A stretch of 64,000 nt of DNA from Verrucomicrobiota bacterium (GTDB lineage: Bacteria; Verrucomicrobiota; Verrucomicrobiia; Limisphaerales; UBA1319). How positions within the stretch are numbered: the first letter of the stretch is position 1; every line of letters begins with the position of its first letter. Made by a program: the position numbers and the translations under genes. Shown here piece by piece: positions 36,502 through 46,049 of this stretch. The notes under the pieces are model-generated. The model had not been told where the DNA came from. It made no database searches and worked only from the letters and a program-made list of their open reading frames with translations. The stretch covers positions 265,463 through 329,462 of the forward strand of contig JAKLHY010000001.1 of assembly GCA_022709905.1 (NCBI GenBank), written 5' to 3'.

Positions 36502-37404
36502 TTATTGCATCTCCCTGATGCGGACGGGCAGGAACCCGAACAGCGCAAACAAACGACCAGCGTGGTCGCAAAGTTTGACGAGATATTTCATGAATAAATG
36601 ATGTCCACCGAGTTGGAGGAAAGGAAGGGCAAGTGTATATAGCGGTAAGGCGACCAGCGCTTTTAAAGTATTCAGCAGGCGTCCTTTGGGGTGACGGAGG
36701 GATATACTCCCTCGAAGTAAAGCTCGCTTAATAAGGAAGATGCGTCTGCAACGCCCCAGCGGTACGACCTCGTAAGCGATTGCATCATTACACCAAATGA
36801 AATGGTGCCCGATCTCCATCAACCTCCTGAATAAATCCTGATCGCTGGCTCCACTTCCGAACTCAGACCGGAAGACTGGATCAAGGCGTTCGAGAGCGCT
36901 CCGGTCAACTAGGACATTTCCCGTCCGACATTCCTGCCATGGTATGATGAATCCAGTCGAGTGCTCGGGTCTTTCGTAGAAACCCGCCTTCTTCACCCAC
37001 TCTGGTGTCCCCGCATCGTAATGCGGTCTGACCGGCCCGAAAACTCCTGTTGCTTGATGTTTCCTCGCCGCAAGATAGAGGTTCAACAGCCAGTCGGAAG
37101 CCGGGAACTCATCATCATCAATAAAGGCCACATATCGTCCCTTAGCTGGTTCGAGACTCTTATTACGAGCATGGGAAATGCTACGACGTGGCTCGACGAC
37201 ATACTCAATTCGTAGAGAAGAAGATGCGGCGAAATTCTCCACGATCGACCGGGCCGACTCCGCGGGATCGTTGTCTGCTACGATCGCCGAGAATGTGAAT
37301 TGATCTCGAGTTTGCTGGGTGGCAAGATCCTGAAGGAGACGCCTGAGCAAAGCAGGCCTCTGAAGGGTGCAAATGCAAATGTTGATATGAGGAACTGAGA
37401 TCAT
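36502..37404 (-). CDS. Family 2 glycosyltransferase
   Basis: GT-A glycosyltransferase of 300 residues. NICICTLQRPALLRRLLQDL opens the fold at residue 7, VADNDP follows strand 2, and YVAFIDDDEFP near residue 92 is the metal-binding DxD site. GASDQDLFRRL near residue 190 is the acceptor-side acidic motif. The C-terminal 60 residues are hydrophobic and may touch the membrane. It adds one sugar to the growing repeat unit; which sugar is not evident. Confidence 0.88.
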   Translation of the reverse strand: MISVPHINICICTLQRPALLRRLLQDLATQQTRDQFTFSAIVADNDPAESARSIVENFAASSSLRIEYVVEPRRSISHARNKSLEPAKGRYVAFIDDDEFPASDWLLNLYLAARKHQATGVFGPVRPHYDAGTPEWVKKAGFYERPEHSTGFIIPWQECRTGNVLVDRSALERLDPVFRSEFGSGASDQDLFRRLMEIGHHFIWCNDAIAYEVVPLGRCRRIFLIKRALLRGSISLRHPKGRLLNTLKALVALPLYTLALPFLQLGGHHLFMKYLVKLCDHAGRLFALFGFLPVRIREMQ

Positions 37405-37549
37405 GATTGTTAATCGTCCGAGGGCAAATCGAACGGCGCAATAGTCGATGTCGCCGGGTGCATTGGACTTGCGCTAGACCATAAATTATTCGCATACCGC
37501 GCACGAAACATAGCTCTGGCGGGAGATTATCCCGTTCGACGAGTGCTCA

Positions 37550-38284
37550 TCAGGGTGGCGCGTAAGTGGTATTGCTAATCCTTGCCAATAAAACGTGAAA
37601 GCGATTACTGAGCAGAAACGAACACTCGCGTTTACGCTCGGGATGCGTCATCAATTCGACGTTCGCAGTAAGGGCGAGCTGGAACACCACTTCGAGGTGG
37701 TTGCGCCGGAGGCAGTCGCCGAGGCAATAAAAGCAATCAGACAGGCGATGGCGGGCCTCAAGACGACGGTCGACCCAACGACGGTATGCACGGTTGACTG
37801 CGCCCTTCTCGCTGGGCGAGAATGAAAAACTTCGGCGCACCTTTGCTCCTTCTGGAAGAATCCCGTCTAAGAGCATATTAGTACAAAGGTGCATGTGTTG
37901 ATGGCCGTCAAAATGCGATGGTGGCTTGCCGTATAGCCTGATGAACTCCTCGAACTGCGCTTCAAAGAGATAACGGAACTGCCGCCGAAGAAAGGGATGG
38001 TAGACGAGCAGGGTGTATTTACTGGACCGCAGGAACCGTGCAATGCGGCGGTGGTATTGATGCAAAAATGGGTATTTGCTCAAATCACCAGTAAACTCCT
38101 GGGTAAAATTCAGGTGCAATCCGACATTAAAACCGCACTGTTTTGACAAGTCGGCCGCACGCTTGGAGTCGTTCATGAAGACCATTGCGCTCACCGAAGT
38201 GATGCGGCCCTTTTCATAACAGGCCAGCGCGGCGTCAGTCGCTGTTGGCCAGCCACCCCAATCATCAGCATTTACGATCAGCAT
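37550..38284 (-). CDS. ChbG/YdjC-family carbohydrate deacetylase
   Basis: Protein of 244 residues of the YdjC/ChbG/HpnK family. LIVNADDWG at residue 2 carries the metal-binding Asp pair, VGLHLNFT (about 55) and FDGHQHMH (about 125) carry the metal-binding His residues, and ELMTHPER (about 218) is the late motif. Such enzymes remove N-acetyl groups from oligosaccharides or glycolipids. With the deacetylase-GT fusion and the PIG-L protein, the window has three distinct deacetylase families. Confidence 0.87.
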   Translation of the reverse strand: MLIVNADDWGGWPTATDAALACYEKGRITSVSAMVFMNDSKRAADLSKQCGFNVGLHLNFTQEFTGDLSKYPFLHQYHRRIARFLRSSKYTLLVYHPFLRRQFRYLFEAQFEEFIRLYGKPPSHFDGHQHMHLCTNMLLDGILPEGAKVRRSFSFSPSEKGAVNRAYRRWVDRRLEARHRLSDCFYCLGDCLRRNHLEVVFQLALTANVELMTHPERKRECSFLLSNRFHVLLARISNTTYAPP

Positions 38285-38318
38285 CCTCTAATTTCAGAAG
38301 GAAACTGCCACAGCAGTC

Positions 38319-39305
38319 CTATTTTGCGGAGGGCACACTTGCACGGTGCAGATGCCAGGGAAGCAACTGTCGCAATCGCGTCATTTGTTCCTCACGGTGA
38401 AAGGTTCTGAGCTCAGGGGACACTGGCCGAGGCATCCGGGTCAGTGCGCTCCAAAGGTATCCTAACTGAAACCATAATCCTCCCAGAATCCACGGACGCT
38501 CGCGCATCTGAAAGAATCCTCGCAGCAACTCCCAAAGTGGGTGCCCCCCGACGTAATAGGCTTTGCATCCATAATGGAACCGTGTTCCGAGCGCGCCGTG
38601 GGTTCCAGTGCCTAATTTACGATGATGAAGGGATACTTTTTCCGGGAATGTGCGAGTTTCCCAACCCTTCATCCGCGCCGTGGTCACAGCAATCCAGTCA
38701 ATGGCGCCCCCTTTGATCGGGACGTAGCCGCCGACCTGCTCGAAACATTCGCGGCGAAACAACTGGCAGGCGCCGGAAACATGTTCCAACTGCGCAAAGC
38801 GATGAGCGTAAGTGTGTGTGCTCAACTCGTTTGGATTCTCAACAAACGGTGTTCCTGCGACACCCAGCCGGGGTGCGGCGGCGAACTTTGACAGCAAAAA
38901 CTCAAAGTATTCGTGATCGAATGTGATGTCGGCGTCAAGATTTCCGATCACCTGATAGTCCAATCCGGATTCTCGTATCCTGTCATGACCCGCATTAAAG
39001 GCATGGGCCTTGGCGGCGAATTGGCGGTCCCGGTGTTCGGGCATGCGGAGCAATTCAATCCATGAATACTGTGCCATGTAACGCTTGACGATCTCATCGG
39101 TTCCATCTGTGGAACCGTCACTCACAATTACCCATTTTCCCGGCCGCACGGTCTGAGAGATGACACTCTGAATCGTATTCTCAAGGTAGGCCTTTTCATT
39201 GCGCGCTGGGGTTACCAGCACGTATGTGAGTGATCTCCCATCAAGCAGGGTCACTCGCCCACGTGGTTCTTTCAGGTCTGAGGCTGCGAGAGAATCTTTA
39301 TTCAT
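38319..39305 (-). CDS. Family 2 glycosyltransferase
   Basis: GT-A glycosyltransferase of 328 residues. VLVTPARNEKAYLENTIQSV opens the domain (residues 30-50), VSDGSTDGTDEI lies near 64, and NLDADITFDH near 122 holds the DxD motif. LFRRECFEQVGGY near 190 and the C-terminal basic region are typical of the family. The start at 39305 overlaps the stop of the upstream gene by ATGA and is far better than an in-frame start 62 codons earlier. Confidence 0.9.
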   Translation of the reverse strand: MNKDSLAASDLKEPRGRVTLLDGRSLTYVLVTPARNEKAYLENTIQSVISQTVRPGKWVIVSDGSTDGTDEIVKRYMAQYSWIELLRMPEHRDRQFAAKAHAFNAGHDRIRESGLDYQVIGNLDADITFDHEYFEFLLSKFAAAPRLGVAGTPFVENPNELSTHTYAHRFAQLEHVSGACQLFRRECFEQVGGYVPIKGGAIDWIAVTTARMKGWETRTFPEKVSLHHRKLGTGTHGALGTRFHYGCKAYYVGGHPLWELLRGFFQMRERPWILGGLWFQLGYLWSALTRMPRPVSPELRTFHREEQMTRLRQLLPWHLHRASVPSAK

Positions 39306-40507
39306 GGCGCAAAGGCCAACGAGGAGTGGGCTTGAGGCTTGGGGGCGCTTTCCAACTGGAACAGAAGATGGGCTAAGGCCTTGAACATGGTTGCCTGTCC
39401 CCAGTGGAAGTATGGTGTGCGAGCCAAAATCATGGGATATTGACGGTAATAGAAGCACCCGCTGCCGTCCTGCATGTGATGAATGGTCCATTCGGCAATC
39501 TTTTGAGCCCAGGAAATCGCTTCGGAGTCATAATCACTGAACAATGCGAATGTGTCGATGGCCTGCGCAGCGCATTGGATGTCCACAGGATAGGTCCGGT
39601 TGTGATAATACCGGGGTTTTCCTGTGTCTTCGAAGAACACCTTCTTGAAGTAGGCGTAGCCCTTATCGAGTGAGGGGCGAAAATCCGTGTCCTCCGTGCA
39701 TTGGATATAACGCTTAAGACTATCGAGGTTGTAACCGGTGTGGAAATTGTCTATCCAATGGTGCATGGGATCCTCCCCATACCACCAGGAACCGTCAGGC
39801 CTTTGGCGAGTGCAGCTGTAAATGACCGCTTGACGGGCCACATCGAGGTATTCTGGGTTCTTGGTGTGTTTCCATGTTCGGGCCAACATGCCGGCTCCCA
39901 GAAGATTGGAGTTGTGAATTGAGCTCTGCTTCACACCGGTGTAGCTCAAGCAGATGCCGGTGGAGGTTTTTTCCTGTGGCAAGGTGAGGATCCATCGGCA
40001 AATGCTCTTGGCTATTTCCAGGAACTGACAATCATGGGTGTGTTCATAGGCCTCAAGAAAGGCCTGTCCAATTAAACCGGACCATACAATGGTCGGGGTG
40101 TGCGCCTTCATGCGTCCCCCCCGTGTGGTAAAATCAAAATGGTTGCCCCAGCTATGGCCCGTCTGGTCCAATTCACGGTTTCGATCGAGCCAATCCAAAC
40201 AAGCATAGGCCTTTTCCTTATACTCCGCGCTGCCTAGAACTTTGTAGAGGAGAAGATACCCCCAGGCCATAAAGCCACGGCCTTTTGTGGATTCCAGGGG
40301 AACAACGCCAACAAGAGGACGGACGTTGATTGGACACTTCCAAATGAGCTGCTGCAGGATTCGCTCAGCGAAAACATTGCCGAATGTCAACGGCCTTAGG
40401 AAAGAAGTTAAACCATCACCCGGATCATAACCTTTGTAGGAACGATCCTCAACCCATTTCTGAACGGCAAACAAGCTTCTCTTCAGTGAGTCGTTAACAT
40501 TTCCCAT
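39302..40507 (-). CDS. Alpha/alpha-toroid (six-hairpin-like) protein
   Basis: Protein of 401 residues, helical and repetitive, resembling six-hairpin glycosidase or terpene-cyclase-like toroids: AWGYLLLYKVLGSAEYKEKAYACLDWL, GLIGQAFLEAYEHTHDCQFLEIAKSICRWIL, LLGAGMLARTWKHTKNPEYLDVARQAV. The Asp/His/Trp-rich segments RPDGSWWYGEDPMHHWIDNFHTGY and QDGSGCFYYRQYP would line a central pocket. No signal peptide. It is coupled to the downstream glycosyltransferase gene. Found in exosortase-linked loci but of unknown function; a glycan-binding or hydrolytic role is inferred only from the fold. Confidence 0.72.
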   Translation of the reverse strand: MGNVNDSLKRSLFAVQKWVEDRSYKGYDPGDGLTSFLRPLTFGNVFAERILQQLIWKCPINVRPLVGVVPLESTKGRGFMAWGYLLLYKVLGSAEYKEKAYACLDWLDRNRELDQTGHSWGNHFDFTTRGGRMKAHTPTIVWSGLIGQAFLEAYEHTHDCQFLEIAKSICRWILTLPQEKTSTGICLSYTGVKQSSIHNSNLLGAGMLARTWKHTKNPEYLDVARQAVIYSCTRQRPDGSWWYGEDPMHHWIDNFHTGYNLDSLKRYIQCTEDTDFRPSLDKGYAYFKKVFFEDTGKPRYYHNRTYPVDIQCAAQAIDTFALFSDYDSEAISWAQKIAEWTIHHMQDGSGCFYYRQYPMILARTPYFHWGQATMFKALAHLLFQLESAPKPQAHSSLAFAP

Positions 40508-40561
40508 AAAAGAGCATTGCGCTTGACTCCATCAGTATGAGCCTCCGCGAGGTTAAAACCG

Positions 40562-42886
40562 CTAATCACCTTCCATCCACTTGGGAAGGACACGCTGGCT
40601 TTTATTCAGCACGGTCGTAACCGTCGGTTTGCCGCCCGCCAGGGAGGCTGCGGCGCGTTTGATGGTGTCGCGATTGGTTTTGTCGGCCTCTGCTACGAAG
40701 AGGACCATGTCCATCAGGTGGGCCAGACGAGGCGTGACGCTGGCTTGCATCATGGGGGGCAGGTCAAAAATGATATAATCGTAATCACTGGCCATAAGTT
40801 TCGGAATCATGTTCTGGAATTTCCGAGGGGCCAGGCCGCTCGATTGCCCGCCAGCATCCGGTCCTCGCGCGGCGTAGAGATTGTCCCGAACAAAAGCGGT
40901 CTGTCGAGTATCCTTATCCAAGGCATCCGCCAATCCGCATCCCGGTTGTCCCTGATAGAAGGGATGCGCCGCGCCTTGGGACAGATTCATATCGACGAGC
41001 AGGACGTTGCCGTCTCCCGTTTCGGAAAGGGTGGATGCCAGCGCTGTGGCAATCGTGGTGACGCCTGCTCCTTTGTGGCCGCTGGTCACTGCCAGAAGTT
41101 TGGGCTTATGGAGATCCCCCTCGAAATGCATGACCACGCGGTCTCGCAAGGCCTCAAAGTGGGCGCGGAGGGGGTGGGACGACGACCAGAGCGCTGGGGC
41201 ATTGTGAGACGTGGGAATCGTCACGGCAAATTGCGAATCGCCAGTCTCGGAGTTTGGAACTGCGTTCTCTGGGGTGTTATTCCTGATTCCGGACACTTCT
41301 TTTCTGTCTTGAGTCTGTTGAGAGGCATTCCCGGCTTCACGGTGACCAGCAAAGGAAGGCGCGGGAAGTTGTTTGTGGGTTGGAGTGACATTCAGCTTGC
41401 CGTGACCATTCATGGAGACACGGGGAATGGTCATGTAGAGAGGCAGGTTGAGGCGTTTCTCCAAATCGACGGGCCGCTTGATACGGGGATCCAGCCAGAT
41501 TTCAAGGAGGAACGCCAGAGCAATTCCAGCCAGGACGCCGCCCGCCAGAGCAATGCCTAACATTTTGAAAAGCTGTTGAGTATCCTTGCCCAGGCCGCTT
41601 GCCTCCTGGACCACACTGATGTTGGCGGTTCTTCCGGAGCCCAGGCTTTCGTCCATGCGCGCCTGTTCCAGTTTGGCGACGAAATAATTGTAGCTGGATT
41701 GGTCCACATTATACTTTCGTTCCAATTGACGAATTGTGGCCTCGGCATCATCGATTGCCCTGGCCTCCGCCCGGATTCGTTTCAATTGATCATTGAGGAA
41801 GGCCACCTTGGCCATCAGCGCCTGAACGCGGGCCCTTTCGCTGGCCGGATCCAGAGTCGTTCCCTGGCTTCGCTCTTCGTTTCTGGCCATCATGCTGAGC
41901 GCAACCAGGGCAGGATTATCCTGAGCCATCTGGTCCTTGATGCGAGTTGTGTCGGCGATTTGAGTTCTGACTTGCTGCAATTGGGGGTTGGAATCGGTGT
42001 ATTTTGAGAGCATCTCAATTTCACGGTTCTTAAGGGAGTCCAGCAGAGCGCACAAGCCACGGTAGCGGTTAAGGGTTTCAGCCGAGAGCGGCTGCGAGGC
42101 CTGCGTTTGGCTGTTGGTTGAGGCGATGGGGTCGATTTGACCAACGACTGCCCTGCGCTCGGCCAGCTCGGCCTCAGCGCTATTGAGTTCCCCCATGACC
42201 TTGCCAATCTGTTCCACATAGATCTTTCGGGCGTCGTCGACGGATACCAGGCCGGCTTTTTCCTTTGCCTGACGGAGGGCCGCCTCGGTCTCGTTCAACC
42301 GATTGCGGAGGTTATCGGTCTGTTTGGTGAGAAAATCGTCATAAAGACCCAAAGCCCGGTGGATCTCATCGTGCTTCTTGCGGTATACACTCACGACAGT
42401 CTGGAGGACGACCTGGGCAACCTCGGGATCCGGGTGGTTGTACAACAACCGTATTACATTGCTTTTCCGGGGGACATCCACCCTCAAACCTTGGCGTACC
42501 ATCGATGCGGCCTCTCCAGCATTGGTTCTTCCTTTGCCAAGGATCCTTTCCGGTGTGAGCAACTCAACCACCTCTCGGGCCACATCGTGACTCGTCATGA
42601 TATCGATTTCCGAGTTGATAATATTTTCCCCTCGGGAATCCGGTGTTTTGAGCTGGGCGTCGGCTTCGGAAGGATTCAGCGCCTTGGACTCCATGATGTA
42701 ACGGACCATCAGCCGGGCTTCAGAAATATAAGGAGGCTTGACCAGGAGGTACATCAAAACCGCGGCGAGTATTCCCAGACTGGAGAAGAAGAGAATCAGT
42801 TTCTTGCGACGAAACAGAACGAAAAGCACATCGTTCAGATTCATGCCGGGAGCCGATGATGGCACTGTATTGATTTGAGGTGACAT
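40562..42886 (-). CDS. Wzc-like polysaccharide co-polymerase
   Basis: Inner-membrane protein of 774 residues. A Wzz domain with a membrane segment near residue 30-50, a long periplasmic coiled coil (residues 165-425) and a second membrane segment near 445-465 are followed by a CpsD/BY-kinase-like domain (about 585-770). The nucleotide site is atypical: SGHKGAGVTT in place of GxxGxGKS/T (the P-loop Lys is Val), LLVDMNL for Walker A', but a normal Walker B DYIIFDLPPM. There is no Tyr cluster at the C-terminus (..PKWMEGD). It probably controls chain length and export; kinase activity is doubtful. Upstream of the glycosyltransferase cluster and downstream of the FemAB gene on the same strand. Confidence 0.87.
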   Translation of the reverse strand: MSPQINTVPSSAPGMNLNDVLFVLFRRKKLILFFSSLGILAAVLMYLLVKPPYISEARLMVRYIMESKALNPSEADAQLKTPDSRGENIINSEIDIMTSHDVAREVVELLTPERILGKGRTNAGEAASMVRQGLRVDVPRKSNVIRLLYNHPDPEVAQVVLQTVVSVYRKKHDEIHRALGLYDDFLTKQTDNLRNRLNETEAALRQAKEKAGLVSVDDARKIYVEQIGKVMGELNSAEAELAERRAVVGQIDPIASTNSQTQASQPLSAETLNRYRGLCALLDSLKNREIEMLSKYTDSNPQLQQVRTQIADTTRIKDQMAQDNPALVALSMMARNEERSQGTTLDPASERARVQALMAKVAFLNDQLKRIRAEARAIDDAEATIRQLERKYNVDQSSYNYFVAKLEQARMDESLGSGRTANISVVQEASGLGKDTQQLFKMLGIALAGGVLAGIALAFLLEIWLDPRIKRPVDLEKRLNLPLYMTIPRVSMNGHGKLNVTPTHKQLPAPSFAGHREAGNASQQTQDRKEVSGIRNNTPENAVPNSETGDSQFAVTIPTSHNAPALWSSSHPLRAHFEALRDRVVMHFEGDLHKPKLLAVTSGHKGAGVTTIATALASTLSETGDGNVLLVDMNLSQGAAHPFYQGQPGCGLADALDKDTRQTAFVRDNLYAARGPDAGGQSSGLAPRKFQNMIPKLMASDYDYIIFDLPPMMQASVTPRLAHLMDMVLFVAEADKTNRDTIKRAAASLAGGKPTVTTVLNKSQRVLPKWMEGD

Positions 42887-43062
42887 AACGAGCCGATCTT
42901 CTTTTCGCGCCTATCGTCGCGAAAACACTTGTTTTCCCATGGAAAACAAAAATCTTTTACGGGACGGAAAATCCAACCTTTCTGATCATCAAGAATGGGC
43001 TGTTTTCCGGAGTGGCCGCAACCCAACAAGACCCGTTGCCTCTTCAGGATGGATACGGATGC

Positions 43063-44202
43063 TCAATCGAGGTGACGGTAGAGCAGGAATCCCAGCCAGC
43101 GGTTGCACAACGGGGGTAGAATTCGAAACAGGTGGTTATGCCAGCCTGCGACCTGATCGCGGCTCTGGATAAATCGTCTTTGCCCGATATCCCAACGCAG
43201 GTATTGTATTGGGTACTCCTGCGTTCCCCATCCCAGTTTAAAGCGTCTCAGGCCTTCATGACCGAGAGAAGTGCGGCCAAACTCCAAAACTTGACAGCCG
43301 TCCCGGGCTAAACGTTCGATGCCCCGCCACATGACCAGGTTGTTGGGACGAAAACCTTGAAAGGCAGGATCCGAGGCGCCAAATTTGTAGACCGCATGAT
43401 TGCGATGCCTCAAAAAAACCGCGCCGGCAATCGCCCTTTTCCCGATCCGAGCCAGGATCACGAGTCCATGCTCCGTTGCGATCAGTTCACGATGCAGGTT
43501 CTGGAAGAAAGACCACGGTTGGGCCGGCAATCCATGCTTGCGACGAGTGATTTCATGCAGCCGGTAATATTCCCGCAGTCCCTGTTCCTTGTCGGCGACC
43601 TCAGTCTCAATTCCTTCGCGTTCCGCTTTCCGAATGCCCCGGCGGACCGCGCTGTCGCATGCGGCGAACAACTGGTCAACGGGCTGGTTCAAGACCAGAC
43701 GATGACCATAATAACGAATCGACGGCCGGCATCCCTCCAGAAGATCCGTGCCGCCCCGGCATTCGAAATGGCGCCAGCCGCGTTTCTCTCCAAGATGCGT
43801 GGCTTCTGAGAAAAGGCTGGAGAAGGAGAACGCATCATCAACGAGCGGAGGACATTCATCGGCAAATGGCAGGCTTACCCCCCGACGGCCAGTGAGCGGG
43901 CTGTGGATTTCCATGAGGGGCAGAACCTGGGGACGATGGGAGATGCCATCTGTGGAATAGTCACCCTCGGCAGCACTCAAACACAGAACCATGAGACGGT
44001 GCCGGTAGGTTTCGTTGACTAGTCTCGCCCATCCGTTCGAGTGAAAGATTGTGGATCTGGAGTGTTGAGCCACCAGGCTGCTGTATAATGGCCACTCTGG
44101 AGACTCCAGGAATTGGGGGCGAGTCTCCACCCCAGAGAGGGGACTCGTTGCATCAAAAGCTCGACTCACGGGGACAATCGGCTTAGATATAGAAACTGGC
44201 AT
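43063..44202 (-). CDS. FemAB/GNAT-type acyltransferase, exosortase-locus family
   Basis: Protein of 379 residues with a double GNAT-like FemAB fold. The N-terminal half holds FHSNGWARLVNETYRHRL and LPLMEIHSPLTGRRGVSLPFADECPPL; the C-terminal half has RRGIRKAEREGIETEV, RIGKRAIAGAVFLRHRNHAVYKFGASDPAFQGFRPNNLVMWRGIERLARDGC and FGRTSLGHEGLRRFKLGWG. This matches the FemAB-related proteins regularly encoded in PEP-CTERM/exosortase loci. FemAB proteins transfer amino acids from aminoacyl-tRNA; whether this family does so to the polysaccharide is unknown. Confidence 0.85.
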   Translation of the reverse strand: MPVSISKPIVPVSRAFDATSPLSGVETRPQFLESPEWPLYSSLVAQHSRSTIFHSNGWARLVNETYRHRLMVLCLSAAEGDYSTDGISHRPQVLPLMEIHSPLTGRRGVSLPFADECPPLVDDAFSFSSLFSEATHLGEKRGWRHFECRGGTDLLEGCRPSIRYYGHRLVLNQPVDQLFAACDSAVRRGIRKAEREGIETEVADKEQGLREYYRLHEITRRKHGLPAQPWSFFQNLHRELIATEHGLVILARIGKRAIAGAVFLRHRNHAVYKFGASDPAFQGFRPNNLVMWRGIERLARDGCQVLEFGRTSLGHEGLRRFKLGWGTQEYPIQYLRWDIGQRRFIQSRDQVAGWHNHLFRILPPLCNRWLGFLLYRHLD

Positions 44203-44509
44203 GGTTCAGTTCCGTTGTCGGGATGGGGTTGGGCGAACGGACTCGCGAGTCATGCGGCGCGCCCGTCTTCGGGCGCAGCAACGCCGATGAGACAGACCGG
44301 GACGGGGAATACCACGGCTGTCGTCACGGGTGGATGTTGCTGCGCCTGAAGACGGGCGCACATCGATTCTCGAATGCCTCTGTTTGGATCTTGAGCCCCC
44401 TCGGGACTGATCCCTTTGTGCCGTTCTCTCTGAAGGAAAACTAAGAGAGAACAAGGACGGTTTCTGATGGAGCAAGCCGTTGTTCAATGCAAAATTCCTC
44501 AGACGTTCG
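44203..44509. other. Intergenic region with large inverted repeat
   Basis: Bases 44259-44283 (gcgcccgtcttcgggcgcag..) pair with 44336-44359 (gttgctgcgcctgaagacgg..) over about 24 bp with one or two mismatches, around a 52-nt loop. Each arm also folds on itself (gcgcccg tctt cgggcgc). It is probably a transcription-related hairpin or REP-like element. No gene is supported. Confidence 0.6.
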
Positions 44510-45613
44510 TTACTGCAATCCGGCAACCAGAACACTAGCGACTTGATCAATTTGCTCGGCCTGGAGCTCGGGATACATAGGCAGGGAGAGAAACTCCCGC
44601 GCGCACTTTTCCGCGATGGGAAAGGCGCCTTCCGCGATGCCTAAGGCGCGATACGCCTCCTGCGCATGCAGCGGCACCGGATAGTGAATTCCGCAGCCGA
44701 TGCCATGATGGTTCATATGATCCAGTAACTGATCGCGACGAGGAGTTCGAACGGCGTAGACATGATAGACATGACGCCCGTAGGGGGCCTCAAACGGCAA
44801 AATCAGGCCCGAAAATCCCGAAAGCCGCTGGAAATACTCTTGTGCGTGCCGCCTGCGGCGCTCGTTGGCTTGATTCAGATTCCGCAGTTTAATGCTGAGA
44901 ATGGCTCCCTGGATGCCATCCATGCGAGCATTCCAGCCGACATATTGATGATAATACTTCTTGCGCTGACCATGGTCGCGCAAGATACGGATCTTGGCCG
45001 CCACCTGGTCGTCGTTTGTCACAACCGCGCCAGCCTCGCCGAAAGCCCCCAGGTTTTTGCCGGGATAGAAACTGAAGCACCCCGCGCCTCCCATGCTGCC
45101 AGCCTTGCGTCCTTTGTACTCGGCTCCATGCGCTTGGCAGGCATCCTCAATCACCAGCAAGTGGTGACGCCGGGCAAACTCAAGGATGGGGTCCATGTCG
45201 GCCGTCTGACCGAACAGGTGCACGGGAATGATGGCTTTCGTCCGGGGAGTGACGGCGCCAGCCAGGAGGGCTGGATTCATGGTATAAGTTCTCTCATCAA
45301 TGTCGACGAACACCGGTCGGGCGCCGCACAAACTGATGGCCTCCGCCGTGGCGATGAAAGTGTTGGGCACGGTGACGACCTCGTCTCCTTCTCCCACGCC
45401 GTGAGCGAGCAAGGCTAGCCAGAGGGCGTCCGTGCCGTTGCCGACACCAATCGCATGACGCACCTGACAATAGCGGGCGAACTCCTCTTCAAACCGCGCC
45501 ACGAATGGGCCACCGGCAAACGCGCTCTGATCGATCACCTCACCAATGGCCGATAGAATTTCAGACCGGATGGGTTGGTGGTGCGCCAGAAGATCAAGAA
45601 AAGGAACGTTCAT
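44510..45613 (-). CDS. DegT/DnrJ/EryC1/StrS-family sugar aminotransferase
   Basis: PLP-dependent aminotransferase of 367 residues. VGNGTDALWLAL (cofactor phosphate region), VTVPNTFIATAEAISLCGARPVFVDID, LFGQTADMDPI, VIEDACQAHGA (Asp binding the pyridine nitrogen) and SFYPGKNLGAFGEAG with the Schiff-base Lys are all present. It converts a 3- or 4-keto nucleotide sugar into an amino sugar. With the next two genes upstream (acetyltransferase and dehydrogenase) it completes the WlbA/B/E or WbpB/D/E set that makes diacetamido-uronic acids. The start at 45613 matches the family length; an upstream in-frame codon at 45679 is less likely. Confidence 0.92.
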   Translation of the reverse strand: MNVPFLDLLAHHQPIRSEILSAIGEVIDQSAFAGGPFVARFEEEFARYCQVRHAIGVGNGTDALWLALLAHGVGEGDEVVTVPNTFIATAEAISLCGARPVFVDIDERTYTMNPALLAGAVTPRTKAIIPVHLFGQTADMDPILEFARRHHLLVIEDACQAHGAEYKGRKAGSMGGAGCFSFYPGKNLGAFGEAGAVVTNDDQVAAKIRILRDHGQRKKYYHQYVGWNARMDGIQGAILSIKLRNLNQANERRRRHAQEYFQRLSGFSGLILPFEAPYGRHVYHVYAVRTPRRDQLLDHMNHHGIGCGIHYPVPLHAQEAYRALGIAEGAFPIAEKCAREFLSLPMYPELQAEQIDQVASVLVAGLQ

Positions 45614-46049
45614 AAGCAACCATATTAGTTCACAAAATAGGTTCGGGATGCGGAGGACGGGCGAAATCCACGGTTCCAACTCGTATTAAGCCTAGCCTTA
45701 TTAGCATTGATTCGGGTCGATTGGCGCTAATTCGCGGTTCGATTTTTTCGGAGCATGTTATGTGCGGTTTTGGGTTGTTTTCTCCGCGGTTTTCGGGGCA
45801 GACTTCGTCCCCGTCAATTCGCGGCTGCTTTTTCCGCGACGCAACTCCTTTGTCTGGTCCGGATTCCCGCTCACGGGATCGGTGTGGAGGTTTTGCGCCC
45901 TCCACTGTGCGCGACGGGGATTGAAGGAACAGAGCCAGGAAGCGGTGGAACTCCTGCAAATGTGAGCGCAAGACTCCAAACCGTGAACCGGTTGGCTCCT
46001 CAAGCAACCATATTGTTTCCCCGTTATTCCGCGCTTGCGCGCGGTGTTG
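45614..46049. other. Intergenic region with ATTCGTG-type repeat
   Basis: No gene is supported. A 13-bp direct repeat aagcaaccatatt begins at 45614 and again at 46002, bounding a 390-bp segment. Inside it, bases 45705-45755 (gtcgattggcgctaattcgc..) form a degenerate member of a widespread ATTCGTGTNNATT repeat; a relative lies at 63065. Confidence 0.5.
45703..45756. repeat. Degenerate ATTCGTG-type dispersed repeat
   Basis: Reads attgattcgggtcgattg then gcgctaattcgcggttcg and a T-run, a decayed member of the family with consensus resembling ATTCGTGTNNATTAGTGTTMATTCGTGG, seen in intergenic DNA of many bacteria. Confidence 0.45.

Noticed and set aside
44762..45418. Long plus-strand frame opposite the aminotransferase
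   Set aside because: A shadow of the well-supported DegT-type gene; its translation has no conserved domain.
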